DNA of 29,300 nucleotides from an uncultured Collinsella sp. (GTDB lineage Bacteria; Actinomycetota; Coriobacteriia; Coriobacteriales; Coriobacteriaceae), in contig CAUGTZ010000030.1 in the NCBI GenBank assembly GCA_959602645.1, positions 1-29,300 on the forward strand. The letters are read 5' to 3'. Shown here piece after piece: positions 1-8,145 of the stretch (position 1 is the first letter of the stretch; each line of letters starts with the position of its first letter). The position numbers and the translations under genes are program-made. The notes beneath the pieces were generated by a model that saw nothing but the letters and a program-made list of their open reading frames with translations, was not told where the DNA came from and did no database searches.

Positions 1-738
1 TTAAGCCTGAGTCTTAGCCCATTCCTTGGCCTGCGCGATGGCGTTCTCGGCATCGCCCTGGTCAGCGCCGAAGATGTAGCAGGAGACTGTCATAGTGGGC
101 TTGGCGGGACTCTGAACAACATCCGTGTTGTTCATGGCAGCCGGGATATGCACGGTGCTGAACAGCTCACCGGTGTAAGCAGCCTTTGCCTCGGTAGTCT
201 CAGTCTTTGGAGTAGGAGCAAGCTTGGCAGGGGTGTCGGTGTTACCAGCGGTATACATGAACAGACCGCTCACGTACTGGTTAGGGTTACCGTTGTTCTT
301 AGCACCCACGGTGGTATCCGCAACCGGCTTCCAGTTATCGTTAAGCGTGAAGTACGGGGTCTTAGCAAGAGCGTCAGTGGCATCTTTCTTCACAATGGCG
401 TTCTTCACGTAGATGAACACATAGGACTCATCAGAGTCCTTGCCGATACCAACGTTGGGGTTCTTGGCAATATTGGTGTCGGGAATCATCTTGGAATCTT
501 TCTTCCACAGGGTCTCGAACAGATAACCATCCACTGAGGGGTCCGTGGAATCAGTGCCGGGCTTGTTCGGCTGATCAGGGTCGGGCTTCACTTCAGGCTT
601 GTCGATGCTGCCAACCGTGAACTCATTCACCTTGGTTTGGGTCGCCGACAGCCATGCATAGGTGCCAACGCCGGCGGCCAGCACCAACAGCAACAGGGCG
701 GCAATGATGCCGTAGCGCTTTTTCTTCTTGTTTTCCAT
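1..738 (-). CDS. SipW-dependent-type signal peptide protein, TasA/CalY-like
   Basis: A 245-residue secreted or surface protein. It begins MENKKKKRYG, followed by a hydrophobic segment (about residues 10-28) and then GTYAWLSATQTKVNEFTVG, the pattern of signal sequences cut by SipW-type peptidases and seen in TasA/CalY biofilm-fibre proteins. An acidic proline-rich linker follows (about 45-65), then a globular region with no motif I recognise. The ATG at 738 is chosen because AGGA lies 8 bases upstream; the open frame continues further 5' but overlaps the preceding gene and looks non-coding. The gene follows a SipW-like peptidase gene on the same strand with a 71-base gap, so the two probably form one operon. 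The stop codon occupies bases 1-3. Function as a fibre or surface subunit is inferred from signal type and neighbour only; the mature domain was not identified. Confidence 0.8.
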   Translation of the reverse strand: MENKKKKRYGIIAALLLLVLAAGVGTYAWLSATQTKVNEFTVGSIDKPEVKPDPDQPNKPGTDSTDPSVDGYLFETLWKKDSKMIPDTNIAKNPNVGIGKDSDESYVFIYVKNAIVKKDATDALAKTPYFTLNDNWKPVADTTVGAKNNGNPNQYVSGLFMYTAGNTDTPAKLAPTPKTETTEAKAAYTGELFSTVHIPAAMNNTDVVQSPAKPTMTVSCYIFGADQGDAENAIAQAKEWAKTQA

Positions 739-768
739 CGTTCTCTTCCTTTCGAAAATCGACTTCCC

Positions 769-792
769 CGGCAACGGCCCTTGCCGTTGCCG
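769..792 (-). promoter_or_regulatory. Intercistronic 10-bp perfect hairpin between peptidase and substrate genes
   Basis: CGGCAACGGC pairs perfectly with GCCGTTGCCG around a 4-base loop, in the gap between the two genes of the operon. No T-run follows on the minus strand, so it is unlikely to be a strong terminator. It could be a processing or mRNA-stability element giving unequal expression of peptidase and substrate; that role is inference. Confidence 0.55.
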
Positions 793-809
793 ACACCTCT
801 CCCCCGCCG

Positions 810-1367
810 CTATGAACGCCGCTCCCTCGCATGCGCGCGGGCATGCTTGCCCGCAGGCTCGTCGGGAACCACCCGATCGAGCACTATCGACGCCGCGACC
901 AGCAGCGCCAGAACGGCCACCACAACAAGCAAACCGGGCATCGTCGTGCAATATGCGTTAACGAAGCCCAGGTAAGGGACACAAAAAGAAACGACACCGA
1001 TCACGCGTGAAAAAGGCGTCTGCTCGGCGTCGTGCATGATGGTTCCATCTGCATTTTTGTTTGCGATTCCCTGCGTGCTGATCGTCTGCGCCACAGGGTC
1101 GATCTCGTACACCTGGTGCGTCACCACGGCACCGTCCGACCGGTAAAAAGTTGCATTGTCACCCACGGCAATATCCGTTGGATCAACTTGATGAACAAAC
1201 ACCATGGAGCCAACGGGTAGCTCGGGCTCCATAGAACCCGAAAGCACTGCAAAGGGTGTGTATCCAAATGCACGAGGGACAAAAGAAACGACGGCAAGAG
1301 CCATGACGAGCGCAATCGCCAAGCTACTCAAAAGTGCAATAAATCGTTTGAGTCTACGCGCCGTCAA
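810..1367 (-). CDS. sipW: Signal peptidase I, ER/SipW type
   Basis: A 185-residue membrane signal peptidase. An N-terminal membrane segment (about 9-31) is followed by the box SGSMEPELPVGS (nucleophile Ser45) and by VVTHQVYE (His84). A His where most bacterial type I peptidases use a Lys marks the ER/archaeal/SipW subclass. A second membrane segment lies at about 140-165 and the C-terminus is basic. The gene sits directly upstream of a protein with a SipW-type signal sequence, its likely substrate. An in-frame TGA nine bases upstream limits the start; the only usual start codon is TTG at 1367, with a GGGGGA motif rather far (14 bases) upstream, so the exact start is uncertain. The symbol reflects class, not proven orthology. 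Confidence 0.85.
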   Translation of the reverse strand: MTARRLKRFIALLSSLAIALVMALAVVSFVPRAFGYTPFAVLSGSMEPELPVGSMVFVHQVDPTDIAVGDNATFYRSDGAVVTHQVYEIDPVAQTISTQGIANKNADGTIMHDAEQTPFSRVIGVVSFCVPYLGFVNAYCTTMPGLLVVVAVLALLVAASIVLDRVVPDEPAGKHARAHARERRS

Positions 1368-1467
1368 AGTGATAATTCATCCCCCTTGAGGACCTATTCG
1401 ACCCATCCAAAGGTCAGCAAGTTTCAACAGGAACCGCAAGGCGCTTGAAAAGTGAGTCCGAAATAAG

Positions 1468-1580
1468 CCAATTTGGAATCTTTTCGTAATAAAAACATAG
1501 CGATGTGCTACACATTTTTCAATGCTTTGTCGCCAAATGCTACCTATTTTGGCGTAAGTGGTCATCTCTACCAAAATTGG
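1468..1580. promoter_or_regulatory. Cluster of CCAA/TTGG palindromes around the sipW promoter
   Basis: Three related dyads flank the candidate promoter: CCAATTTGG (1468-1476), CGCCAAA with TTTGGCG ten bases apart (1531-1554), and CCAAAATTGG (1571-1580). Repeated dyads of the same half-site on both sides of a promoter suggest an operator cluster. No regulator is identified and chance occurrence in an AT-richer stretch is possible. Confidence 0.25.
1494..1522 (-). promoter_or_regulatory. Candidate sigma-70 promoter for the sipW operon
   Basis: On the minus strand TTGAAA (1517-1522), 17 bases, then TATGTT (1494-1499). This would start transcription near 1487, giving a leader of about 120 bases before the peptidase gene. 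Seen by eye only. Confidence 0.4.
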
Positions 1581-1665
1581 CCTGCTTTATCCAATACTTA
1601 CGACTAAACCCCTACGCAACTTCCCCATAGAAGGTTCAATTTTTTGCGAAACTAAAATAATGGTA

Positions 1666-1675
1666 CCCCCCCCCC
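1666..1675. repeat. C10 homopolymer tract upstream of sipW operon
   Basis: Ten consecutive C in a gene-free region about 145 bases upstream of the candidate promoter. Such tracts slip during replication. It lies in no convincing reading frame, so any effect would be on distance or topology upstream of the promoter. Confidence 0.7.
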
Positions 1676-1802
1676 ACATTAAAACAAACTACTGGAAGTG
1701 TCATTTATTTCCGACCCCCCTTGCCGGAGTTTTATGACAGCCCCATGTAGTTCGCAGCCCATAACCCTCTGAGAACCGTGTCCCAGAATTCACGTCCGGA
1801 GT

Positions 1803-2047
1803 GGGATGCGGCTTCCGCTTGTGGCCCCGTTGGGAAACCACATCCCACTCCGATCACAAATTCCGGGTCGCACTTTCCGCCAAGACCCTCAACCGGAAAC
1901 GGCATCCCATTTCTCGGCCGAAAACTGGGACGCGGTTTCCACAGAGCCCCTCAACGGGAAACCGCATCCCATTCCAAAGGCAAATTCCGGGACGCAGCTT
2001 CCGCAACCCCACCCATCCGGAAATCCCATCCCACTCAGCACACATCC
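1803..2047. repeat. Four tandem ~62-bp repeats, each an imperfect hairpin
   Basis: Units start at 1803, 1865, 1927 and 1989, with lengths 62, 62, 62 and 59, and a further partial GGG start at 2048. Each unit begins GGG(A/T)(C/T)GC followed by TTTCC or CTTCC, and contains the inverse GGAAA..GCATCCCA about 25 bases later, so each can fold into a hairpin. The spacing between hairpins is also partly conserved (AAATTCC before units 2 and 4). This is not CRISPR: no constant repeat alternates with unrelated spacers. Together with 1380-1800 (apart from the promoter and C10 tract listed) this fills the gene-free gap; an open frame across it only reads the repeat. Confidence 0.75.
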
Positions 2048-2107
2048 GGGCATAGAACAATCAGCTTATTAGGCCTTCCATCAATAAAGGGGCGCCCTCG
2101 TGTCATG

Positions 2108-2134
2108 AAAAAGCCCCGAGAATCTCGAGGCTTT
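2108..2134 (-). terminator. Rho-independent terminator after the flavodoxin-like gene
   Basis: On the minus strand AAAGCCTCGAGA pairs with TTCTCGGGGCTTT (one wobble) and is followed by TTTTTC, 36 bases beyond the stop codon. Confidence 0.75.
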
Positions 2135-2169
2135 CACGTTTGTATTATCTCGAGCGCGAGGCGACACGC

Positions 2170-2721
2170 CTACTCGCCCAGCACGGCCTTCTTGGCCGCC
2201 ACCGCCATATGGTCCAGATCCTCCTTGGTGGGGTGATCCTTCGCGGCAACCCAGTTGTCGAGCAGCATCTTAAATCGGGCGTTTTCGGGATCTTGCTCAA
2301 GCATTGCCTCGTAGCGCTGCTTAACCGCGGGACCCATCTTGCCCTGGCACATCGCCCAGCCCGCAAGCTCGGCATCCCCAGCCAAATTGGAAGTTACGCG
2401 ATCAATAATCTGCTGGTAATAGCTCTGGTCGGCCCCAAAGCCGCAGGTGCCAAACAGAAAGACGCGCTTGCCGTGCAAGGCGGAGAGCAACGCCGCGACC
2501 GAAGGCGTGCACGCGCCCTTGTCGCACCAAAAACCGACGAGCACTGTGTCGGCCGTGCAGGCGCCCTGCGCCTCGAGCGCAACCTGATCTGCATCCGCAT
2601 CGTCGCTCAACGCCGCGGCATGGACAAACTCAACACCCGCAGCCTGCAGAGCGCGCTTGATCGCCCCCGAAACCATCCTGGTATTACCGCTCTTGCTGTT
2701 AACCACCATAGAGCATGTCAT
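2170..2721 (-). CDS. Flavodoxin-like protein (BilS / Flavodoxin_3-like)
   Basis: A 183-residue cytoplasmic protein. The N-terminus has an FMN-phosphate-type loop, VVNSKSGNTRMVSGAI (residues 6-21), typical of flavodoxins. Further on are VLVGFWCDKGACTPSV and KRVFLFGTCGFGAD, a pattern I associate with the Flavodoxin_3 group that includes BilS, the small partner of bacterial bilirubin reductase. The C-terminal third is helical and rich in charged residues. It has its own terminator, and no BilR-like reductase gene is in the window, so its electron-transfer partner is unknown. Start at ATG 2721 has only a weak ribosome site; ATG four codons later is an alternative. The flavodoxin fold is well supported; the BilS likeness is from memory. 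Confidence 0.75.
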   Translation of the reverse strand: MTCSMVVNSKSGNTRMVSGAIKRALQAAGVEFVHAAALSDDADADQVALEAQGACTADTVLVGFWCDKGACTPSVAALLSALHGKRVFLFGTCGFGADQSYYQQIIDRVTSNLAGDAELAGWAMCQGKMGPAVKQRYEAMLEQDPENARFKMLLDNWVAAKDHPTKEDLDHMAVAAKKAVLGE

Positions 2722-2812
2722 AGTCGCGTTGCCTCGTTTCCCCCGAAACTCGAGCCATTAATGCAATTTATTAAAAGCATATCTTAGTACTATCGACGCA
2801 GATGTAAACCAT

Positions 2813-2829
2813 CTGCCGCTAATCGGCAG
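2813..2829 (-). terminator. Weak hairpin after first ABC operon
   Basis: CTGCCG and CGGCAG flank a 5-base loop just beyond the stop codon at 2843. There is no good T-run, so termination here may be inefficient. A perfect 10-base direct repeat, CCCTACTGGG twice (2831-2850), covers the stop codon. Confidence 0.35.
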
Positions 2830-2842
2830 CCCCTACTGGGCC

Positions 2843-4702
2843 CTACTGGGCAAACTGGCTACGATAAAGCTCGGCGTAGAAGCCGCCTGCCGCTAGCAGC
2901 TCGTCGTGCGTGCCGCGCTCGATAATCTGGCCGTCGCGCATCACCAGAATGCAGTCGGCGTTGCGGATGGTGCTCAGGCGGTGCGCCACGACAAAGCTTG
3001 TGCGACCTGCCATGAGCTCGTCGAATGCCGCCTGAACCTGCAGCTCGGTGCGGGTATCGATACTCGAGGTCGCCTCGTCCAGCAGCAGAATCGCCGGGTC
3101 GGTGAGCATGACGCGCGCGATGCACAGCAGCTGTTTTTGGCCTTGGCTAAACGTGCCGCCGTCCTCGCCGATCACCGTATCGTAGCCGCCTGGCAGCTGC
3201 ACGATAAACTTATGCGCATGCGCGCGCTTGGCGGCCTCGATAACCTGCTCGCGCGTGGCATCCGGGCAACCGTAAGCGATGTTGTCCGCCACCGTGCCCT
3301 CGAACAGCCACGTATCCTGCAGCACCATGCCAAAGGCGCGGCGCAGGCTCGCGCGCGTGTAGTCACGCGAGGAGCGACCATCGACCGCGATGCGCCCAGC
3401 ATCGATATCGTAAAAGCGCAGCAGCAGATTGATGAGCGTCGTCTTGCCACAGCCCGTGGGACCGACGAGGGCAAAGCGCGTACCGGGTTTGGCCTCGATG
3501 CAGATATCCTGCAGCAGCTTGCGGTCGGGCACATAGCTAAAGTCCACGTGTTCAAAGGTCACCTCGCCCTGCGGGGCGACAAGCTCCACGGCATCCGCCG
3601 CGTCGGGCTCCTGCTCGCGCGCATCAAGCAACGCAAACATGCGGCGCGCCGAGGCGTACGCGGTCTGGATCTGCGTGATGACGTTCGTGACCTCGTTGAA
3701 CGGCTTAGTGTACTGGTTGGCGTAGGACAGGAAGATCTGCACGCCGCCCACCGTGAGCGCCGACGGCACGCCCGTGATCACGCCCACGCAGCCGATCACG
3801 GCGACCACAGCGTAGATGATGTTGTTGATAAAGCGCGTACCGGGGTTGGAAAGCGAACCCATAAACTGCGCGCGCTCACCTGCCGTATACAGCTCGGCGT
3901 TGAGGGCATCGAAGCGCTGCTGAGCGCTCGGGCCGTAGGCAAACGCGTCCACGAGCTTTTGCTCGCCCACATACTCCTCGATATGGCCGCCGAGCTGGCC
4001 TTGAATGCGTTGCTGGGCCGTAAAGCTCTTGTTGGAGAGCTTTGCGATGGCGCCGGCCGCAAAGATGGAAAGCGGCGTGACGAGCACCACCACGAGCGTC
4101 ATGGTCAGGTTGATGGAGAGCATAAACGCGAGCGTGCCCACAATGGTGATAACGCCGGTAAAGAGCTGCGTAAAGCCCTGCAGCAGACCATCGCCCACCT
4201 GGTCGACGTCGTTGACTACGCGGCTCATAAGGTCACCATGGGCATGGCTGTCGATAAAGCTGAGCGGCATGCGGCTTAGCTTGTCGCTCGCCTCCACGCG
4301 CATGTCGCGCACTGTCTCGTAGGACAGGCGGTTGACGCAGTAGCCCTGCAGCCACTGGAAGGCCGCCGCGCCCACCACGACAATCGCAAGCTTGGTAACG
4401 AGCGGCAGCAGCGCGTCAAAGTCCACCTGCCCGGCGGCAACGATGAGGTCGATACCCTCGCCGATGAGGATGGGCGTATAGAGTTGTAAGATCACCGAGA
4501 TGGCAGCGCTCACAAACGACGCCGTAAACGAAATGCGATGCGGACGGACGTAGCCCAGCAGGCGGAGAGTTACCGCGCCCACGGGGTAGCGCTCGGGGTC
4601 GCCGGGCTGACGCGGGCCGTCACCCAAGTTGTTGAGGTTATCGTTGCCGGACACGTTGGCCGTCATCGTGGCGACCGAACCGGAAGAAGTGTACGGATTC
4701 AT
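2843..4702 (-). CDS. ABC exporter half-transporter, catalytic-glutamate subunit (pair 1)
   Basis: A 619-residue half-transporter: a membrane domain with six predicted spans (about 55-345) and a C-terminal ATPase domain. Walker A GPTGCGKT (414-421), Q-loop in MVLQDTWLF (Q462), signature FSQGQ (518-522, altered from LSGGQ), Walker B ILLLDE (538-543, catalytic Glu present) and switch His574 in VAHRLS. Its ATG directly abuts the TAA of the preceding gene, with AAAGGAGGG 7 bases upstream, so the two are translationally coupled. The partner has the reciprocal defects, as in heterodimeric exporters of the BmrCD/LmrCD/TM287-288 type, where only one composite site hydrolyses ATP efficiently. Substrate is unknown; multidrug or lipid-like export is the family's usual role. 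Confidence 0.92.
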   Translation of the reverse strand: MNPYTSSGSVATMTANVSGNDNLNNLGDGPRQPGDPERYPVGAVTLRLLGYVRPHRISFTASFVSAAISVILQLYTPILIGEGIDLIVAAGQVDFDALLPLVTKLAIVVVGAAAFQWLQGYCVNRLSYETVRDMRVEASDKLSRMPLSFIDSHAHGDLMSRVVNDVDQVGDGLLQGFTQLFTGVITIVGTLAFMLSINLTMTLVVVLVTPLSIFAAGAIAKLSNKSFTAQQRIQGQLGGHIEEYVGEQKLVDAFAYGPSAQQRFDALNAELYTAGERAQFMGSLSNPGTRFINNIIYAVVAVIGCVGVITGVPSALTVGGVQIFLSYANQYTKPFNEVTNVITQIQTAYASARRMFALLDAREQEPDAADAVELVAPQGEVTFEHVDFSYVPDRKLLQDICIEAKPGTRFALVGPTGCGKTTLINLLLRFYDIDAGRIAVDGRSSRDYTRASLRRAFGMVLQDTWLFEGTVADNIAYGCPDATREQVIEAAKRAHAHKFIVQLPGGYDTVIGEDGGTFSQGQKQLLCIARVMLTDPAILLLDEATSSIDTRTELQVQAAFDELMAGRTSFVVAHRLSTIRNADCILVMRDGQIIERGTHDELLAAGGFYAELYRSQFAQ

Positions 4703-6565
4703 TTAGCAGCCCTCCTTTGCGCAAGTGGATGCCGGGGCAGCCGGGGCGGACGCGGGACTTGGGACGGACGCGGGCGTCGCGCTCCCCTGCTGACCCTCGA
4801 GCTCCTCGCGGCGCAGCTGCGACTGACAAATCTCGCGGTAGAGCTGGCAGCTTGCGTACAGCTCGTCATGCGTGCCCAGGCCCGCGACCGAGCCGTGATC
4901 GAGCACGCAGATCATGTCGGCGTCGCGCACGGTCGAGACCCGCTGGCTCACGATCACCGTGGTCAGCGGCAGCCCACCCTCGGCGGCACCGCGCATGCTT
5001 CGTTCGCGAATGGCATGGCGAAGCGCCGCATCGGTCTTAAAGTCGAGCGCCGAGGCGGAGTCATCCATAATCAGGATCTGCGGCGAGCCCACCAGAGCGC
5101 GCGCAATGGTCAGGCGCTGGCGTTGGCCACCGCTGAAGTTCTTACCGCCCGCCTCGACCGGAGCATCTAAGCCCTGCTGCTTGTTACGCACGAACTCGCT
5201 GGCCTGCGCCATATCGAGCGCCGCCCAGAGCTCCTCGTCGGTCGCCGACTCGTCACGCCAGGTCAGGTTACTGCGGATGGTGCCGCTCACCAGCGACGCG
5301 CGTTGCGGGACGGTCGCGACCACATGGCGCAGCTGATCGAGCGGCCAGGCACGCGCGTCGGAGCCCATCACGCTCACGCTGCCGGTGCTCGCATCGTACA
5401 GGCGCGAGATAAGCGAGACGAGTGTGGACTTGCCGCTGCCCGTGCCGCCGATAACGCCGAGCGTCTTGCCCAGTGGGAGTTCCAGGGTCACATCGTTGAC
5501 GGCATTTGCCGCGCCCGCGCCAAAGGAGAAGCTCGCATGGTCAAAGCTCAGCGCGGGAACTGGGGCGGCATTGCCCGGCTTGGGCAGCGCGACCGGCTGG
5601 TTGCCCTCGTCGGTGATGCTCGGCACGCAATTGAGCACCTCGTTGATACGCGACGCACTGGCGCTCGCCTTGGTAAAGACCACAACCAGGTTGGCGACGT
5701 ACACGATGGAGGTCAGGGTCTGCGTCATGTAGTTCACAAACGCCATGACCTGACCCTGCGTGAGCTCACCCACGTTGACCTGGATGCCACCCACCCACAG
5801 GATGGCGCACACGCCCAGGTTCATCACCAAAAACGTGACGGGATTAAGGATCGACGAGAGCTTACCCACCGCGATGGCAGTATTGGCCTGGTCATCGGCA
5901 GCTTGGGCAAAGCGCTCGCGCTCGTGGTCCTCGCGCACGAAGGCGCGAACCACGCGAGCGCCTGAAAGGCCTTCGCGGCAGATAAGCGCGATGCGGTCGA
6001 GCTTTGCCTGCAGCTGCTTGTAGTACGGGATGCAGCGCGCCATGACAAACCAAAATACCAGGCCGATGGCGGGCGTGCAAATCAAAAAGATCATGCCGAG
6101 CTTAAGGTCAATGGCAAGGGCCGCGACCATGGAGCCCACGGCCAAGAAGGGCCAGCGGATGAGCATGCGTACGCCCAGCGCCACAGCGAGCTGCACCTGG
6201 TTGACGTCGTTGGTAATGCGCGTGATGAGCGACGGCGTGCCAAAGCGATCGAGCTCAGCATAGCTCAGCTTGTTGATGTGCTTGTAGAGTGCGCCGCGAA
6301 TGTCGGTACCCATGCCCTGCGAGGTGAGCGCCGCCATCTTTTGGCAGACGAGCGTAAACGAGATGCCGATCACAGCCATGGCGGCGAGCACCATGCCGTA
6401 GTGGACGACGGCGTTGACATCGTGTGCGCCGATGCCCTTATCGATCATCTGGGCAATCACCAGCGGCGTAAGCAAGTCAAAGATCACTTCGATCAACTTG
6501 CACGCAGGGCCGATCACCATATACCTGCGAAACTTACCACCAAAACGCCTGAGCAACTCAATCAT
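4703..6565 (-). CDS. ABC exporter half-transporter, degenerate-site subunit (pair 1)
   Basis: A half-transporter of 620 residues from the ATG at 6565, which has AGGGAG 9 bases upstream; a TTG 33 bases further up lacks a ribosome site. Six membrane spans precede the ATPase domain. Walker A GGTGSGKS (about 373-380), signature FSGGQ (477-481) and Walker B ILIMDDS (497-503), where Asp replaces the catalytic Glu; the switch His is Gln in VSQRVS (Q541). The canonical signature here complements the altered FSQGQ of the partner. The C-terminal ~35 residues are a low-complexity Pro/Ala/Ser tail ending CAKEGC, unusual for the family. It is first in a two-gene operon; no regulator gene is attached, unlike the second exporter in the window. 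Confidence 0.92.
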   Translation of the reverse strand: MIELLRRFGGKFRRYMVIGPACKLIEVIFDLLTPLVIAQMIDKGIGAHDVNAVVHYGMVLAAMAVIGISFTLVCQKMAALTSQGMGTDIRGALYKHINKLSYAELDRFGTPSLITRITNDVNQVQLAVALGVRMLIRWPFLAVGSMVAALAIDLKLGMIFLICTPAIGLVFWFVMARCIPYYKQLQAKLDRIALICREGLSGARVVRAFVREDHERERFAQAADDQANTAIAVGKLSSILNPVTFLVMNLGVCAILWVGGIQVNVGELTQGQVMAFVNYMTQTLTSIVYVANLVVVFTKASASASRINEVLNCVPSITDEGNQPVALPKPGNAAPVPALSFDHASFSFGAGAANAVNDVTLELPLGKTLGVIGGTGSGKSTLVSLISRLYDASTGSVSVMGSDARAWPLDQLRHVVATVPQRASLVSGTIRSNLTWRDESATDEELWAALDMAQASEFVRNKQQGLDAPVEAGGKNFSGGQRQRLTIARALVGSPQILIMDDSASALDFKTDAALRHAIRERSMRGAAEGGLPLTTVIVSQRVSTVRDADMICVLDHGSVAGLGTHDELYASCQLYREICQSQLRREELEGQQGSATPASVPSPASAPAAPASTCAKEGC

Positions 6566-6722
6566 AAAAAGGCGCTCCCTATCATCATTCACACTCAATT
6601 CGAACCATGATAGTACGGTGAGCCCAAATGAAGCGTAAACAACTCGTCATTTCTAATGGCGTTCGGTTTCCAAAGAAGCGGAGGGGTGCGCATGCCCGGT
6701 CAGCGGCGCGCCAATCGCTTGG

Positions 6723-6728
6723 TATACT
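6723..6728 (+). promoter_or_regulatory. Candidate -10 element, coiled-coil gene copy 1
   Basis: TATACT, 50 bases before the start codon, within a block conserved in copy 2 (TATACTTACA then TAGTGCTACCA). The -35 region is poor (TCAGCG at 17 bases), suggesting an activator or a weak promoter. Confidence 0.45.
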
Positions 6729-6778
6729 TACAGTAGTGCTACCAGCCGAGTCGCCAACCCTTGAAATGAGGTGCCGAG

Positions 6779-7846
6779 ATGAACGACATTCTCGCAAGAA
6801 GAGCAAGACGAGCAACCTTGGGCATCGCCCTTTCCGCGGCACTTATCGCGGGAATCGCCCCTGCAACGGCGATCGCGGCAGAAACCAGCGCCCCCACCGG
6901 TGCGGCCGTTTCGCAGACGAGCGCCGCCAACGGCAATTCGGGCGCCTTGCAGACGGAAGACGCGACCGCCGCAAAAGAAAAAGCGTATGCAGCCATGCAG
7001 GAAGCGCTCAAAAACCTCGAGGCCGCAAAAGACGCCGCAAGTCCCGAGAAAATTGCGAGATTCAATGATGACATTGCCCGTTTTCAAGAGCTCCGCGACA
7101 AGATGGCGGCGCAAGCCGCCGAATTGAGGGAATCCCTTCCCACCATGCAAGCGGACATCGATGCAGCCCAAGCCAAATACGACAAGGCCATCAACCGGGT
7201 AAGCGAGCTCCAAGCAAAATTAGACATGAAACTTGAGGAGCTTAAGGCAGTCGAAGTACTCGGCGACGAGGAGCTTGCCGAAACTATTAAACAGCAAATA
7301 AAGTCGTTGCGCCAAGAGATCGTAACGGCAAAAGCGCGAGTTGACTTTTGCGAAATGGAGCTCCGCGAGGTCAAGGGCCGCCTCGAAAGGCAGGAAAGAC
7401 AAGTTAATGACTGTGAACGTGCTGCAGAGAAATATAAAGCCCATACCGACCAGTTCATGGCCTGGCGAGATGCGCTCCTCGACAATTTGAAAATAGCGCA
7501 AACGGCCTATGACGACGCCTGCAAGGCATACGAAGAGGCGAAAGCCGCGGCAGACAAGGCCACCTCGCCCGAGATAACGCAACCGACCGAGACGACGCCT
7601 CCCTCCAACTCGGCGCAACCGGCCGAGGCGACACAGCCCACCGGCTCGTCCGCGACCGGCAAAAATACCCCGCCGAGCTCCACCAAGCAGGCGAACTCGA
7701 GCAGCGGCAAGCAAGCAGATACGACCGCCGGCAAGCTCGCGAACACGGGCGACGCAGCGCCGAGCGCAATCGCACTCGCAGGAATCGCCGCCGCAGGCCT
7801 CGGAATAACCGCCGCGGGCGTACGCCGCCTCAAGAACTCAAAATAG
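6779..7846 (+). CDS. Secreted coiled-coil surface protein with LANTG sorting signal, copy 1
   Basis: 355 residues. A basic N-terminus and hydrophobic core (about 13-33) ending in AIAA-ET form a signal peptide. Residues ~60-250 are alanine-, glutamate- and lysine-rich with heptad-like patterns, predicting a long helical coiled coil. A Thr/Ser/Pro/Gln-rich wall-spanning linker follows (~255-315), then LANTG (320-324), a hydrophobic stretch and RRLKNSK. LAXTG is the pattern favoured by class E sortases of high-GC Gram-positives, so covalent wall attachment is likely. GAGGTG lies 5 bases before the ATG. No functional domain is recognisable; the architecture suits an adhesin or spacer-like wall protein. 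No sortase gene is in the window. Confidence 0.85.
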   Translation: MNDILARRARRATLGIALSAALIAGIAPATAIAAETSAPTGAAVSQTSAANGNSGALQTEDATAAKEKAYAAMQEALKNLEAAKDAASPEKIARFNDDIARFQELRDKMAAQAAELRESLPTMQADIDAAQAKYDKAINRVSELQAKLDMKLEELKAVEVLGDEELAETIKQQIKSLRQEIVTAKARVDFCEMELREVKGRLERQERQVNDCERAAEKYKAHTDQFMAWRDALLDNLKIAQTAYDDACKAYEEAKAAADKATSPEITQPTETTPPSNSAQPAEATQPTGSSATGKNTPPSSTKQANSSSGKQADTTAGKLANTGDAAPSAIALAGIAAAGLGITAAGVRRLKNSK

Positions 7847-7890
7847 CCGCCAGAGCATACTACCTTCGCCAATCCACAAACCCAGAGACA

Positions 7891-7931
7891 AAAGAGGCCC
7901 GTTTCCCCAACCCATGGAAACGGGCCTCTTT
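7891..7931 (+). terminator. Terminator of coiled-coil gene copy 1
   Basis: A 16-bp perfect stem: AAAGAGGCCCGTTTCC and GGAAACGGGCCTCTTT around a 9-base loop, with a short T-run. Confidence 0.8.
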
Positions 7932-8089
7932 ACTTGAAAAAACAGATGGCAATGCCGCCGCCTCTTGTACCACGCAGCCATCAATGCCCAGACAACACTA
8001 GCAAGCCGCGTTCCTTAAGGGATAGATTTAATGGCTGTTAATCAAGGGGTATACGCGCACGCCCGATCAATGGCGGGCAAACCGCCTGA

Positions 8090-8095
8090 TATACT
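8090..8095 (+). promoter_or_regulatory. Candidate -10 element, coiled-coil gene copy 2
   Basis: TATACT in the same context as copy 1, 50 bases before the start codon. The region from 7932 to 8089 otherwise holds only the duplicated 3' flank of copy 1. Confidence 0.45.
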
Positions 8096-8145
8096 TACAT
8101 TAGTGCTACCAAGTTAGTCGCCGACCCTTGAAATGAGGTGCCGAG

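Noticed and set aside
1803..2047. CRISPR array
   Set aside because: The whole 62-bp unit repeats with drift. There are no unique spacers of constant length, and no cas genes are present.
1778..2236. A 152-codon open frame across the tandem repeats
   Set aside because: It only reads the 62-bp repeats and runs into the 3' end of the flavodoxin-like gene; the repeats differ by changes that keep pairing rather than a frame.
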